Origin: Ceratopteris richardii
Lineage: Eukaryota > Streptophyta > Polypodiopsida > Polypodiales > Pteridaceae
Assembly (NCBI GenBank): GCA_020310875.1
Contig: CM035416.1
Coordinates: 73,043,983 to 73,107,982, forward strand
DNA: 64,000 nucleotides
Direction: 5' to 3'
Positions within the stretch are counted from its first letter, which is position 1. Each line of letters opens with the position of its first letter. Shown here piece by piece: positions 12,160 to 23,189 of this stretch. Under the pieces are notes generated by a model. The model was not told the DNA's origin. It ran no database searches and saw only the letters and a program-made list of their open reading frames with translations. A program made the translations under genes and the position numbers.

Positions 12160-12440
12160 ACAATTTACTATCACATAAATAGAAGCTCTAAATTTGTCTT
12201 TAAGCATGTGGATTTTATTATATAGTGCAAATAAGTTGTTGAAGGTGCAATCATGCGTATACTTAGAATATAAGTAGTTAAAAGTTGCAATCAAAGTAGT
12301 GATGTATATCTTTTTAAAGAGCAAGCCGCTTGCTTTGATGGTTTCTCAATAAAAACAGTTTTTCTCTTAGTTTAGACAATGAAATTAATTGATTCCTAAT
12401 GCTTTATGAATCTTATAAAATGCATATATATGTGTATACT
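12160..12440 (+). repeat. Direct repeat copy 1 (possible 5' LTR part)
   Basis: The stretch contains GAAGCTCTAAATTTGT, AAAGAGCAAGC, TCTCTTAGTTTAGA and GCTTTATGAA in the same order as 15655-15905. The second copy is preceded by a polypurine-like GAGGGGGATG followed by TTACATTA. The pair may be LTRs of a degenerate element spanning about 12150-15900. Confidence 0.5.
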
Positions 12441-13239
12441 AAAGTTGTCTACGAAAAAAATACAAAACTTTTATAGAAAACAAGTATTTTTGCATAAACG
12501 ATCGCTGTCTTAATATCTCATGTGAACTAGAATTTTAGCCAATGACATCTCTTGATTTTTGGTGGTATATCTCAGCATATGACTTATTTTTTAGTATTTA
12601 TCTTGCACATGGTCTATTATCTTACATAGTTTCATTACATACCAAAATTCATCATACATTTTCGTGTTGTATACATATTATAATTCATTTATCAAGTCAC
12701 AAAATTTTGGGTACTTCTCTATTGAAGTTTTGGAACATATTTTGATACCCCACTATCAGATTACTTATTCTCACGATGTAATCAAAATCTTTTAGTATAT
12801 TGTTAGTTTCTATAATTGTTTTGAATTAGTTGTTCTCATAGAATTTTTTTGTTATTAAATTTATACAATCAATAGCCTCTATTTTTCTTGAAAGTTTAAG
12901 TATCATCTCACAAATTTGGCAAGATCTCTTGAAGTTCTTGGGAGATCCCATCACTCATAGTTTGTAACTCTAATTTTTTTACAAGTTTTTAAATGCAAAT
13001 TTTTAGTATCATAGCTTTCATGAAGCTTATTGGATTAACTTCATCGTTCATTAACAAAACAATATGTCATAATTGAGTTTGTCTATTGAGGAGTTATATG
13101 ATGATAGAAACTATTCCATGCGGAATTAGGATGGAATGATATTTCATGTCTAAAGATATTTTGGGATTAATAAAAGCACAAATGTCAAGCCTATATTACT
13201 AGAGGCATCTACATAGGCAAATAGAACAAGAGAACATGA
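12441..13239. other. AT-rich non-coding sequence
   Basis: No reading frame or motif with similarity to known families was recognised. It lies between the direct-repeat copy and a Copia relic. Confidence 0.4.
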
Positions 13240-14190
13240 ATGGATCCAAAAAAGACAAAAAGGTCATATTCATCATGTCACAATTAGTTTAGAATACTAT
13301 TACATATAAGAGGTTTCAATACTAGCAAAGAAGCTTGGGAGTCCTTGGAAAGGTTATTGACACTACCAACAAAACATATCAAACTCAACTTATTGGAGAG
13401 TTGACAAGAGTGAAGAAGGAGCCATAGAACCAATTAAATACTTGAGCTAAAATCTCTTATTGAAGATCAGCCTCTATTGATGTAACTTCTAGTGAAGAAA
13501 AAGTTTATTAGTATGTTACATGGAATGGAAAATTGTAAGAATATCAATAACAAGAAAGAATCCAATGCGAAGTACAATTTTCAACATGTCAAATCTTTAA
13601 AAGATCCACTTATGTATGATTCTCACTCTTATATGCAACCTCAACAAAGCTAAATATCACATAGTGTAAGTATATTGTCTCAATTCATGAACAATCCTTT
13701 AGATGTATATATGCAAGTATTAAAAGAGTCTTGGGATACTTGTAGGTAACTCCAAATGGAGGATTTAACTACAAGTAAAATGAAGATATGGACTTGGAAG
13801 CATACATTTATATGGATTGGGTTGCAAGTAAGGGCCATAAGGGGAGCATAGGAAGATACTTGATATATATTTGTAGGTAACAATTTCATGGAGTTATGAA
13901 AAGCATCCTACATTTAAATTTTCAAGCACAATAGTTGAATATAGGAGCCTTACAAATGCAACATATGAAATTATGTGGCAATTGAAGTTTAATTAAGGAT
14001 TTGAAGGTATCTACACCACAATGATTACTCTTTAGAGAAAATATAAGTTCATTATAACTAGCATCTAATCTAGTGTTCCATGCAAGAACCGCACATAGAG
14101 AAATGCACTATCATTACAATAGAGAGAGGGTAGTAAATAAAGAGATTGGTATTCACTATTTTGGAATTAAGGACCGATTAGTATGTTGGT
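13240..14190 (+). pseudogene. Ty1/Copia polyprotein relic (gag and RNase H pieces)
   Basis: Scattered matches on the + strand: a gag-like KLGSPWKGY and GVDKSEEG block near 13330-13420, QFMNNPLD and VLKESWDT near 13680-13740, and VFHARTAHREMHYHYNRERVV near 14075-14130. The last is the Copia RNase H C-terminal motif (HARTKHIEVHYHYVRE). Many stops and frameshifts and missing middle domains show an old, internally deleted copy, probably related to Copia A, whose LTR-like sequence follows. Confidence 0.6.
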
Positions 14191-14199
14191 GTAATTCAA

Positions 14200-15300
14200 G
14201 CCTTAACACTTGGCTTGGATATCAACCTTGAAGACTCAACATAAAGCTTGGACCTTGGAAGCCTAGCTTGGGTTAATTCATGAAGATATCACTTGAAGAA
14301 TGAGCCATAGGAACTCATGCTTATGTGTTCTAACTTTTTTACTCATTGTAAAAGTCATTGTGACTTGGCATGTACATGTAATCATACCTACTTGATTAAG
14401 TCGTGGAAAATTTGATTGATTGAGTGGGTGAATGATTGAGAGAATATCTCATTCACTTTTAGGTACAAGATTCTAGGAGATTTGAATTAGAGTTCAAATT
14501 CAAATCCTCACTCAAACCATATATATGTGAAGGAAAAAGTCGCGGGCATACTACACTCTTCCCGAGGCATTTCTGAGTAAATCTTTGAGTGTGTGAGTGC
14601 TACACCATAGCCTACACATCTGAGTACCATTGAACATCACATTCTATGCCAATGGGAATGTACAATCAGTAGAATTAATACATAGCATTACATTCATAAT
14701 CTCTGGTTTCTCTGAGTGACTATCTTCAACTCTGTCAACTTCAACAAGGCATATCTCAAGATCTACTGAACCAAATTGGATGATTCAAAGTGCATTGGAT
14801 TCAGCTCAAAGTCTACTATACACCTACAAAATTTCAAGGCCATTGGATCAACCATTACAGAGAAATCCCAATCGAGGTGCTCACTGGTCCGTGACTGTAA
14901 GTCTCCTAAAAAATCGGGGGTGTACCCTATTTTGCTAAAGTGATTTCTCTGAGTATAGTTTATCATTTCCTTTCATTCCACTTGCAAATGGGAGCTTACT
15001 AAGCTAATAGAATATCCCTAGAAGGAATTTTGCTAATTGTAACTACACTGGTCACACTGAGCATAACACTGAGCAGGTGTCAATACCAAAATAGCAAGTT
15101 TTTCAGGATTTTGAAGTCACAAGTAGTTTGTTTTGATCTAATCATTACTCAACTCATTTCCAAAGTACATATAGCATATTGTGGTGTCATTTGGAAGCTC
15201 AAGGAGTCTACTAAGCATATCTGGAGTCAAAGGAGGGCAGGTGTGAAGCAGGTTTTGCAGCATCAACTCATTTCTTGAGTGCATCCAACCATCATTCCAA
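14200..15300 (+). repeat. Diverged Copia A-type LTR
   Basis: Several blocks follow the order of the Copia A LTR (38359-39420). Examples are a TTGTAAAAGT-like 5' part, CTCTGAG...TAGTTTATCATTT near 14945, GAGCAGGTGTCAATACCAAAATAGCAAGTTTT near 15070, and GGAAGCTCAAG...GTCTACT near 15195. It follows the RNase H relic directly. Divergence is high, so boundaries are approximate. Confidence 0.55.
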
Positions 15301-15379
15301 ACATAGTAGACATACTGTAATAAAGTAAGTCCATGATCTCAGATCCGTCTCAACCGGTCAGACCCTTAGATCATAGAAT

Positions 15380-15571
15380 GTAATAAAATAAGTCTATGAT
15401 CTTAGGGTCTGGCCTGTTAAGACGGATCTGAGATCTGACACCGTTTGGTCACCCATGTGTATGACCAAAGATCTCGAGATCTTTGGTCATACACATGGGT
15501 GACCAAACGGTGTTCGATCTCAGATCCGTCTAAACCGGCCATATCCTAAGATCATAGACTTACTTTATTAC
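15380..15571. mobile_element. 192-bp foldback MITE with near-perfect hairpin
   Basis: The sequence is a near-complete inverted repeat centred between 15475 and 15476. The inner 35-38 bp of each arm (ACACCGTTTGGTCACCCATG and onward) pair perfectly. The outer arms, including AGTCTATGAT and GACGGATCTG, pair with few mismatches. The outer ends read TAATAAAATA and TACTTTATTA. A third partial arm lies at 15317-15378. It has no coding capacity. Such symmetry is typical of foldback or MITE elements; a TA duplication is possible but unproven. Confidence 0.8.
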
Positions 15572-15654
15572 ACATACTCACAAAAGCTATGGATTCTCTA
15601 AAGCTCGAAGGAAACAAAGTTCAAATTTGCATTAAAGATTTGTTTTAGGGCTTG

Positions 15655-15903
15655 AGGGGGATGTTACATTAACGAAGCTCTAAATTTGTTTTAAAGAATG
15701 TATACTTTATTATTAAGTAGAAATAATATGTAAAAAGCATAAAAAAAAAGTGATTAAATGTTAGAAGCATAATGTAGTCTATTTTTTTGAAGAGCAAGCT
15801 GCATCTTTCCATAGCCTCTCAATTAAAAAAGTGGTTCTCTTAGTTTAGGTGCCCAAATGAGTGATCATTGTTGCTTTATGAAGCTTATAACACAAGAAAA
15901 CAC

Positions 15904-15905
<2 letters not shown>
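15655..15905 (+). repeat. Direct repeat copy 2 (possible 3' LTR part)
   Basis: Shares ordered blocks with 12160-12440. A polypurine-like GCTTGAGGGGGATG just precedes it. It ends at the start of the (TA)n tract. Confidence 0.5.
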
Positions 15906-16185
<280 letters not shown>

Positions 16186-16189
16186 GTAG

Positions 16190-16906
16190 GGAATTCAAAG
16201 ATAATTAGAGAAACTTCTAATCTCTTGTATGAAAGGATCAAATTTAGGGCACATGTATATAAGTCACTTGTGACTCTTTTGTAAAGACTTTTGCCATAAT
16301 CAAGAGCTAACTTTTGAAATTTTGAATTTGCTTCTCCTTGCATGTACACCTTGTTCTTCATGAGCTTATGTGTGTGCTTGAAGCATGGAATGCTTGTCTA
16401 AAGGTATTATCTATCCCTTCCCCATCTCTTTTCGTTATTATTGTGTGTGTGTGAAGTGTAGGGAGTTTTTTTTCGAGTAGATGATTCTCGCCACTCTATT
16501 TTTTGGCCATAAATTGAAGCACAGGGGTCCAATCAAGCCGAGAATACAACCATTGGATGTGTCTCATCAGGAGCTTCGAAAACAACCTATATTGACTATA
16601 TTTGGCTATTTGAGCTAAGAGATATCTCTTGATTTGTGTCTATTATTGCACCAAGTATCACGATACACACTTTTGTGTAAGAGGTGTTGTGCGAGGTTGA
16701 TGTTCCCTATTTACATGCATGATTTGTTCCTTGAGCACATTAACCATCATTTACACACTCGTTTCCATGCACTTGACCAAATCGTGCTTTCAGTTTGATA
16801 ATTTAATGTGTGTATCGATAAACTACTATATGCATTTGTTAGATGATTGAGGTATATTCTCTTTCTTTGCAAATCCCTAAGACCTTGTGAGTCTAGGTAC
16901 AACCGT
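16190..16906 (+). repeat. 5' LTR of old Gypsy element G2
   Basis: The order of blocks matches the better preserved LTR of G1 (20871-21758): GGCACATGTATATAAGTCACTTG near 16238, TTGGCCATAA near 16502, GATGTGTCTCATCAGGAGCT near 16556, and CAAATCCCTAAGACCTTGTGA near 16870. A primer-binding site follows. The 5' limit is unclear because of the (TA)n tract. Confidence 0.7.
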
Positions 16907-16909
16907 TTT

Positions 16910-16927
16910 TGGCACCATTGACGAGGA
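16910..16927 (+). other. Primer-binding site of Gypsy G2
   Basis: TGGCACCATTGACGAGGA sits just after the LTR, like the TGGCGCCGTTGCCGGGGA-type site complementary to tRNA-Asp used by Athila-like plant Gypsy elements. The match is imperfect, consistent with age. Confidence 0.6.
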
Positions 16928-18354
16928 CATAGGACTAAGTCAAGATCCCTACGTGATGGTTAAAGTGTCGTTATGACTGTAGTGATTGTGAGGAAGTAAA
17001 ATTCAATAGTTTGCCAACTCACAATTTCCTTGCACTTGTTGCTTCATACGCCTAGTGTGTGATAAGTTTTTAGGAGTAGATTAGGAGTGGGAACTTAGGG
17101 TTAGGAGGTAGGTAAGAGAGCTAGGAAGTAGGTTAGGTCAATCAACACATCAAAAAACTAAGAATTTTCCTTTTTTCTTGAGTTCATTGGCTCTGGTGAG
17201 TGATAAAACCAAAAATCACCACATTGCAAATCACTTGATTATGCAGGTATCATGGAGAGCATGTAGGAAGATGGATATCGCCAGAACTCGTATCGCTTAG
17301 AACTCAGAGCATAGTTGAACTCTAGGACTAAAATTTTAGGAAAATACTCTTTGAGGTAAGCACTTCACTGTGGACTTATCATTTTCTTGCGTGATCACTC
17401 ACACGGGGAGCAACAACACCCATTAAGTATCATGATGTATGTTTTGGATGAATTTTAAAGAATTTTTGAGCTACAAACACATACGACTGAGAAGGAGAGC
17501 AGAAGGAACCAATAATCATAAGAAAATTTTAAAGTGGACTTACAAAATTCCAAGTGTCATGATCAATTAAGTTTGGCATCATGATACCAAATTCCCGTGT
17601 GTTGTTGATACTTGGTGGGTATCGTGTATCACCGATACCTTTCTGTATCTAGAAACTTGCATGGGGTTCTTATTTACTTAGATGTTCTTAATGGGTTAGT
17701 TGCAAGACTTAGGAACTCAATAGACTCTAAAGTTTTGCAAAGAACAACTATGAAATTTGAGGGAGGATTTTACATGGGCAAATGAGGGTAATTATAATTG
17801 ATGATCGAGCATCCTGATAGGATCAATGAAAGAGGAGAAAGTGAGGAATCTAATAATCCAACTGGGATTGATAATAGAGAAGCAGTGGCTACCTAAGAGG
17901 AAGATAAGTAGTAGCGAATATCTGGAGAGGAGATAAAATCCCTCAAGATGATGACCTGATGGTTTTTTACCTCATATCTAGAACTAATAAACTGTTGCAA
18001 GCTGCTTCAGCCATAATGGGAAATAACATTAACCCTGCTACCATTCATGAATTTCATGATCTTGAAGAATCTTCCAGAGTCACTTATTCGGATCAAAACA
18101 AAAAGAGATATTGGGTAGTTACTAATCTAGAGAGATCTAGACTACCGTACTTGGGATTCCCAATATCCCCCCCAAGGGATTAGGCAACCACATCCCGAAA
18201 TCCTCAAGGGAAGCAACAAAGCTAAGGAATTCCCTTGATAGGAAAAACTACCTAGCAAAGCGTTCCCCTTAGACCATATGTACAATTCCATATACCCAGT
18301 ACCAGTACTATAGCCAATACCAATACCAGTAAAAAATAAGGGAAGCTTAGGGAT
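16928..18354 (+). other. G2 leader and decayed gag region
   Basis: This parallels the G1 leader (for example CTACGTGATGGTTAAAG vs CTTCGTGATGGTTATAG). It contains a few GTATCGTGTATCACCGATACC-like motifs near 17625 but not the large array seen in G1. A 74-residue frame at 17959-18183 is not recognised. Gag, protease and most of the connecting sequence are missing or too decayed to assign. Confidence 0.5.
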
Positions 18355-18867
18355 GCATTAACTTAAAAAAGGTTAACACAACCACTATAAAAGATAGTTA
18401 TCCATTACCCATCACATATCATCTCTTGGAAAGAGTAGCAGGCAAGGAAGTGTACAACTTCCTTGATAGATTCTCAAGGTACAATCAAGTAGCAATTGGT
18501 ACTGAAGACCAACACAAGAACAATTTTTCTAGAGAATGGGGAGTGTATGCATTTAGGGTTATGCCTTTTGGTTTAACCAACACTCCAAACACTTTTTAGA
18601 GATTGATGTGCCATGTTTTCAAAGAATTTTTAAGGAAAAGTATGGAAATATATGTAGATGACCTTTTTACCTATTCATCTCAACATTGCGCACACGCACT
18701 TGAGCTTAGGAAAACATTTGGAAAATATAGGCAAAATCAAGTGTGCTTGAATCCAAAGAAATGTGTCTTTTTGGTGAGGTAAGGTAAAATATTGGGACAT
18801 ATAGTGTCCAAGAATCATATATCAAACGATGAAGATAAGATCAAAGTAATTCTTGAATTGCCAAGAC
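18355..18867 (+). pseudogene. Gypsy G2 reverse transcriptase (5' half of a split pol gene)
   Basis: The translation shows LKKVNTTTIKDSYPLPIT, VYAFRVMPFGLTN, MEIYVDDL (the YVDD active site) and LGHIVSKNHIS, with in-frame stops near 18598 and 18780. It parallels the G1 RT almost block for block. The frame ends at LELPR, where Copia B and then element D interrupt it. The rest of pol resumes at 55046 with KNMKEVHDFIGHCGYY. The codon frame agrees across the gap once both insertions are removed. Confidence 0.9.
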
Positions 18868-18872
18868 ACAAG

Positions 18873-19102
18873 TGTTGGAGATAGACGTCTGCGGAAGCAC
18901 GTGAACAACACAAGGAAGGAGAAGAAGCTTGGAGCACAACACACAATGCTGAATGTATTACTAGAGAATGTACAAAGATAAGTAGCCCATTAGGGCAATA
19001 GGCATATATACAAGCCGGGGGAAGAAAACCTCCTAAAGAGGGAAAAAAGTGCCTCGGGGGTCCTAGTGTGTTCACACACATCACTACCTAAATATATCAA
19101 TA
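18873..19102 (-). repeat. 3' LTR of Copia B
   Basis: 230 bp, TGTTGGAGATAG through TATATCAATA in plus sense (the right copy ends CAACA). The neighbouring AATCCCCCCTAC at 19103-19114 is the polypurine tract in reverse complement. Confidence 0.93.
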
Positions 19103-19199
19103 AATCCCCCCTACGAGTGATGCAGTGAACAAGGAGCTGGCACTCATGTATAAGGAAGTGCCAAGCTATGTGGAAATCACTCCACAAACGGAAGTAAGC

Positions 19200-20870
19200 C
19201 TAGAGCTTTGCGAAAAGCTTCAAACTTCTCCTAGGCAGAGCCTTCGTGAAAAGGTTTGCAATGTTCTCCTGTGTGGGCACATATGCCAAGCTGATCTCCC
19301 CAGCAAAGAACCTCTCCCTGACATAGTGATAATGCACCTCAATGTGCTTAGTGCGAGCATGGAACACATGGTTCCTCGCAATTGCCAATGCGCTCTGACT
19401 GTCAGTGAAGATGGTGGTGGCAAAAGACTGATCAACACCCAAATCAGTCATAAGGCGTCTGAGCCACACACACTAAACAGTCGCTGTGAAAGCTTCCCTA
19501 TACTCAGCCTCACAACTGGAAGTGGCCACAATAGGCTGCTTCTTGCTCAACCAAGATATACATGAGCTACCAAGCATGAAGCAAAAGCCACTAGTGGACA
19601 CACGAGTGTCATAGCAACCAGCCCAATCAGAGTCGGAAAAAGCATGCAAATCTGGCAGTAATGATCCCCCCTTGGGATAGAACAACCCGAGTAGCCAAGT
19701 ACCACTGAAGTAGCGAAAGATGCGTTTAATCGCCTGCCAATACTTGCCTCCTAGGCAATGCATATCTGTGAGACAACAAACTCAATATCTGGTCGAGTAA
19801 TGCATAAGTAAATCAAGCATCCAACAGCCTGCTAATAGAGAACAACATCAATTGCATCTCCGACATCATGAAGGCTCAACCGTAAACCTGTCTCCATAGG
19901 AGTGGCAATAGGCTTACAGTCTTCAAGGCCAAAACGCTACAATAATGTGTCAATATATTTCGTTTGACACAAAGCCATTCCACCATCAACTTGCATAAAT
20001 TGAATGCCCAAATAGTGATGCAAATGCCCCAAATCAGACATCTCAAATGAGGCATGCAAATCAGCCTTGAAATCAGCGATATGCTTCTCAATAGGACCAG
20101 TGAGCAACATGTCATCAACATAGACAACAATGATCAGAAGCACATCATTAGCACGCTTAACGTATAAGGTGATTTCAGTTGGGCTGTTCTCAAAACCATG
20201 TACAGTCACATAGGCATGTATCTTCTCATACCAAGCATGTGGTGCTTGCTTTAAACCATATAATGCCTTCTTTAACCTACACACTTGGTTTTCATGCCCT
20301 TTTTGCACAAAGCCACATGGCTGAAAAACATACACGAATTGTAGTCATTCGGTAAGTGCAAAGGTCTCATCAAAATCAATGCCTCTTTCTTGCGCATAAC
20401 CCTTTGCAACAAGTCTAGCCTTATACCTGTCACTGTACCATCAGGCTTACACTTCAGCTTGTATACCCACTTAGTCCCAATAGCCTTCTTGCCAGGAGGC
20501 AAGTACATAAAGACCAAGTACCATTCTTCATTATAGCATCATATCCAGATTTCATAGCAGCCACCAATTTTCTGAATTTTGTGCTTCATCAAACGAAACA
20601 GGCTCATTCTCATCAGAGACTAGATGCAACCATAGCATAGCAATCTGATGCAAAAGAGGCACTATGAGAGACTGAACGAGTATGATATGATAGAGGTGCA
20701 TCTAATTTGCTATCACGCAAAGTCTGCACAACCCTTTTGGCATAGTTTTTGCCTGCTCAATATCAACTCTCTCATCAACTAGTGCATCATGTAAATCTGC
20801 ATCAGAAATGGAATGATCTGCATCATCACATGAAACCTGCAAAGGCTTAGAAGTTGTCTCATTGGGACCA
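19200..20870 (-). pseudogene. Copia B reverse transcriptase and RNase H
   Basis: Minus-strand pieces read in order. Near 20470 is GTKWVYKLKCKPDGT. Next is VCRLKKALYGLKQAPHAWYE at about 20280, then VVYVDDMLL (the YVDD active site) near 20115. RNase H pieces are AFSDSDWAGC near 19640, VATSSCEAEYREAF near 19500, HARTKHIEVHYHYVRERF near 19330 and NIANLFTKALPRRS near 19250. Several frame changes and stops occur, so it is not functional. The 5' end is cut at 20870, where G1 is inserted; coding resumes in the fragment at 30630-30696. Confidence 0.9.
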
Positions 20871-21758
20871 TGTTGCAGAGAAAAGAGGCACAAAAGAGGA
20901 GCCCCAAATTTTTCAAATTAATGGGCATCTTTTTCTTCTTCAAAATCTTAGGAAATTCCCTCAAAGCTATGTAAATGCACTAGAGGAGTCCTCTAGATGC
21001 ATAATCCCAAATCATTGTAATATATTTCTTGTAAAATAGTAGGAAATTAGAGCTTAGTCAATAAAGTGCCGGTCACTTGTGTGAAATGACCATTTTTTAG
21101 GCACATGTATATAAGTCACTTGGTGACTCTTTGTAAGCACTTTTTTGCCATTGTGAAGAAGGAGAGTTCAAGAATTTTCAAATTTGCTTGTTTCTTGCAG
21201 TTTTTCATCTTCTCTACGATCTTTTGTGTGTGTATGAAGCTTGGAATGTGTGTATAGGACTGTTATCTACCGCTCCCCATCACTTTTGAGCTACTATAGT
21301 GTGTGTGTGTGAGCAAGTACGAGTTGTGGAGTGAGTGTGTGTTTCCCGCCATTCACTATTTTGGCCATAACTTGAAGAGAGGTTGTTAGATTCAAGAGAA
21401 AATACAACCAGTAGATGCGTCTCGTTGAGAGCTCCGAAACAAACCCATTATTGCCCATATTCGGAGTTCGGAGCTGGGAGAAACATTTGAATTTGTAATT
21501 ACTGTTGTATGTGGTATAACAGAAGACACTTTCAGAGATTAAGTGAGTTGGAGAGGTAGTTTAGTCTTTTCTCATGCATTTTAGTTGAACCATTTCATTG
21601 TCCATCATGTGCGCACACGTCTTCATACACTTGGAAAAGGTGGGTTATTCAGATTGATAATTAAGCGTGTGTCAATCCATCACTATACGTACTTGTGTGG
21701 CAAATGAGATTTAGTCTCTTTGACACAAGTCCCTAAGACCTCGTGACTTAGGTGCACA
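20871..21758 (+). repeat. 5' LTR of Gypsy G1
   Basis: 888 bp from TGTTGCAGAG to GGTGCACA. A likely transcription start region follows ATGTATATAAGTCACTTG near 21105 (TATATAA box). The terminal 340 bp match the truncated 3' LTR at 30285-30624. Confidence 0.85.
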
Positions 21759-21764
21759 CGCTTT

Positions 21765-21781
21765 TGGCATCGTTGCTGGGA
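21765..21781 (+). other. Primer-binding site of Gypsy G1
   Basis: TGGCATCGTTGCTGGGA, six bases after the LTR, resembles the tRNA-Asp-complementary site of Athila-like plant Gypsy elements with a few substitutions. Confidence 0.75.
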
Positions 21782-22395
21782 AACACACCCAACCAAGGTG
21801 CCTTCGTGATGGTTATAGCTCTCGAGTGAAGAAATCATACTTGTAGAAGTGAATTCGTTCAGTGGCAAGTAGTCAGACACTTCAGCACTTGTTACTTCAC
21901 ATCCCGGAGGTGTATGTAATGAGTTGTTACGTTTAGGATTAGGAGAGAGATAGAGAAGAAAGAGTTAGGGTTAGGTCAAGCAGAGAAAGGGAATAGGAGT
22001 AAGTTGAAAAGTACCAAGAAAAATCCCAAAAAAATTTCCAAGTTAGTGTAGGATAGGCTTGAGTCATCAGAAACTATAAAAACCAAAAAAAGTAGTTCAT
22101 TTTACACTTGCTCAGAGAGTGGTATCGCCTGAGTGGTATCGCGCTATACACGCCCTCAAAGCTACCTAGTGAGCTCAAGACTCAAGCAAGGTATCACAAA
22201 GGTAAGCTAGCTCAAGACTTTAATATCAAAAGCATTGTAGAAGTGCATTATCACATGATTAAAGGCGCATTCGGTATCACGGGATGGGATAGAGAGATTT
22301 AAGAGTTTTCTTGAGTGAGACAGAGAGTGAGGAGTGAAGAGGAGTGAGAGAGGAACTAAGGGGGACAAAAATTTTTGCATTTGGAGCTATTTTGG

Positions 22396-23158
22396 CTGCA
22401 GTATCACGATTGCTTGAGTTTTGGTATCGCGATACCAAAATTCCCCAGTATCGCGATACTCGCCGAAGTATCATATCGTCGCATACCACTTGAGGTATCA
22501 CGATACCATTTTTGGTATCGTATCGTCAAGTTGGTATTGCGATCGCGATCTGCCAGTGGTATCGTATCGCGGTCCACTTGGTATCGTATCGCCCCGGTCA
22601 CGGTATCATATCGTCGATCGAGTGGTATCGTATCGTGTACAAATCTAGTATCGTATCGTTGCCTCTCGTGGTATCGTATCGTGTGTAACAGGAGTATCAT
22701 ATCGTGTAGAACTCAAGTATCGTATCATACATTGTCTTGGTATCGTATCGTGACCGTGCACCGGTATCGTATCGTGAGTACTCTTCGTATTGTATCATGA
22801 GTATTCTTGGTATCGTATCGTGAAGAATTTTAGTATCGTATCGTGCGAGTTTGCGGTATCGTATCATGACTTGCACTGGTATCGTATCATTAGGATTCCC
22901 AGTATCGTATCAGTATCGTATCATGTACTGCAGCAGTATGGTATCGTGCTTTCAGGTGGTATCATATCGCCTGAGCACATAGTATCGTACCGCATTGAGC
23001 AGTGGTATCGTATCGTGTGAAAAGCAGTATCGTATCGCTCAGTTCCCTGGTATCATATCATCGACTGCCCAAGTATCATATCATCACCTGTAGTGGTATC
23101 GTATCGTCGATAAACTGGTATCGCCTAGTGCAGTATCGCCAGAGTGGTATCGCCCTGA
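22396..23158 (+). repeat. Array of about 35 GTATCGTATCG-type units with variable spacers
   Basis: In the untranslated leader between primer site and gag, a 12-14 base core (typically GGTATCGTATCGTG) recurs roughly every 20-27 bp, separated by 8-14 bp of non-repeating sequence. The left-hand units are palindromic (TTTTGGTATCGCGATACCAAAA is a full inverted repeat in two halves at 22423-22444). Units to the right are the direct GTATCGTATCG form, and the last three shorten to GTATCGCC. Related single motifs occur at 22122, 22138 and 22264, and in the G2 leader. No coding role is apparent; one frame gives repeated WYRIV, which is likely incidental. Confidence 0.9.
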
Positions 23159-23189
23159 ACACTTTGAGCATTTATAAGGGAAAATTGAG

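Noticed and set aside
22396..23158. Array resembling CRISPR repeats and spacers
   Set aside because: The host is a plant, the cores and spacers are too short and uneven, there are no cas genes, and the array sits in a retrotransposon leader.
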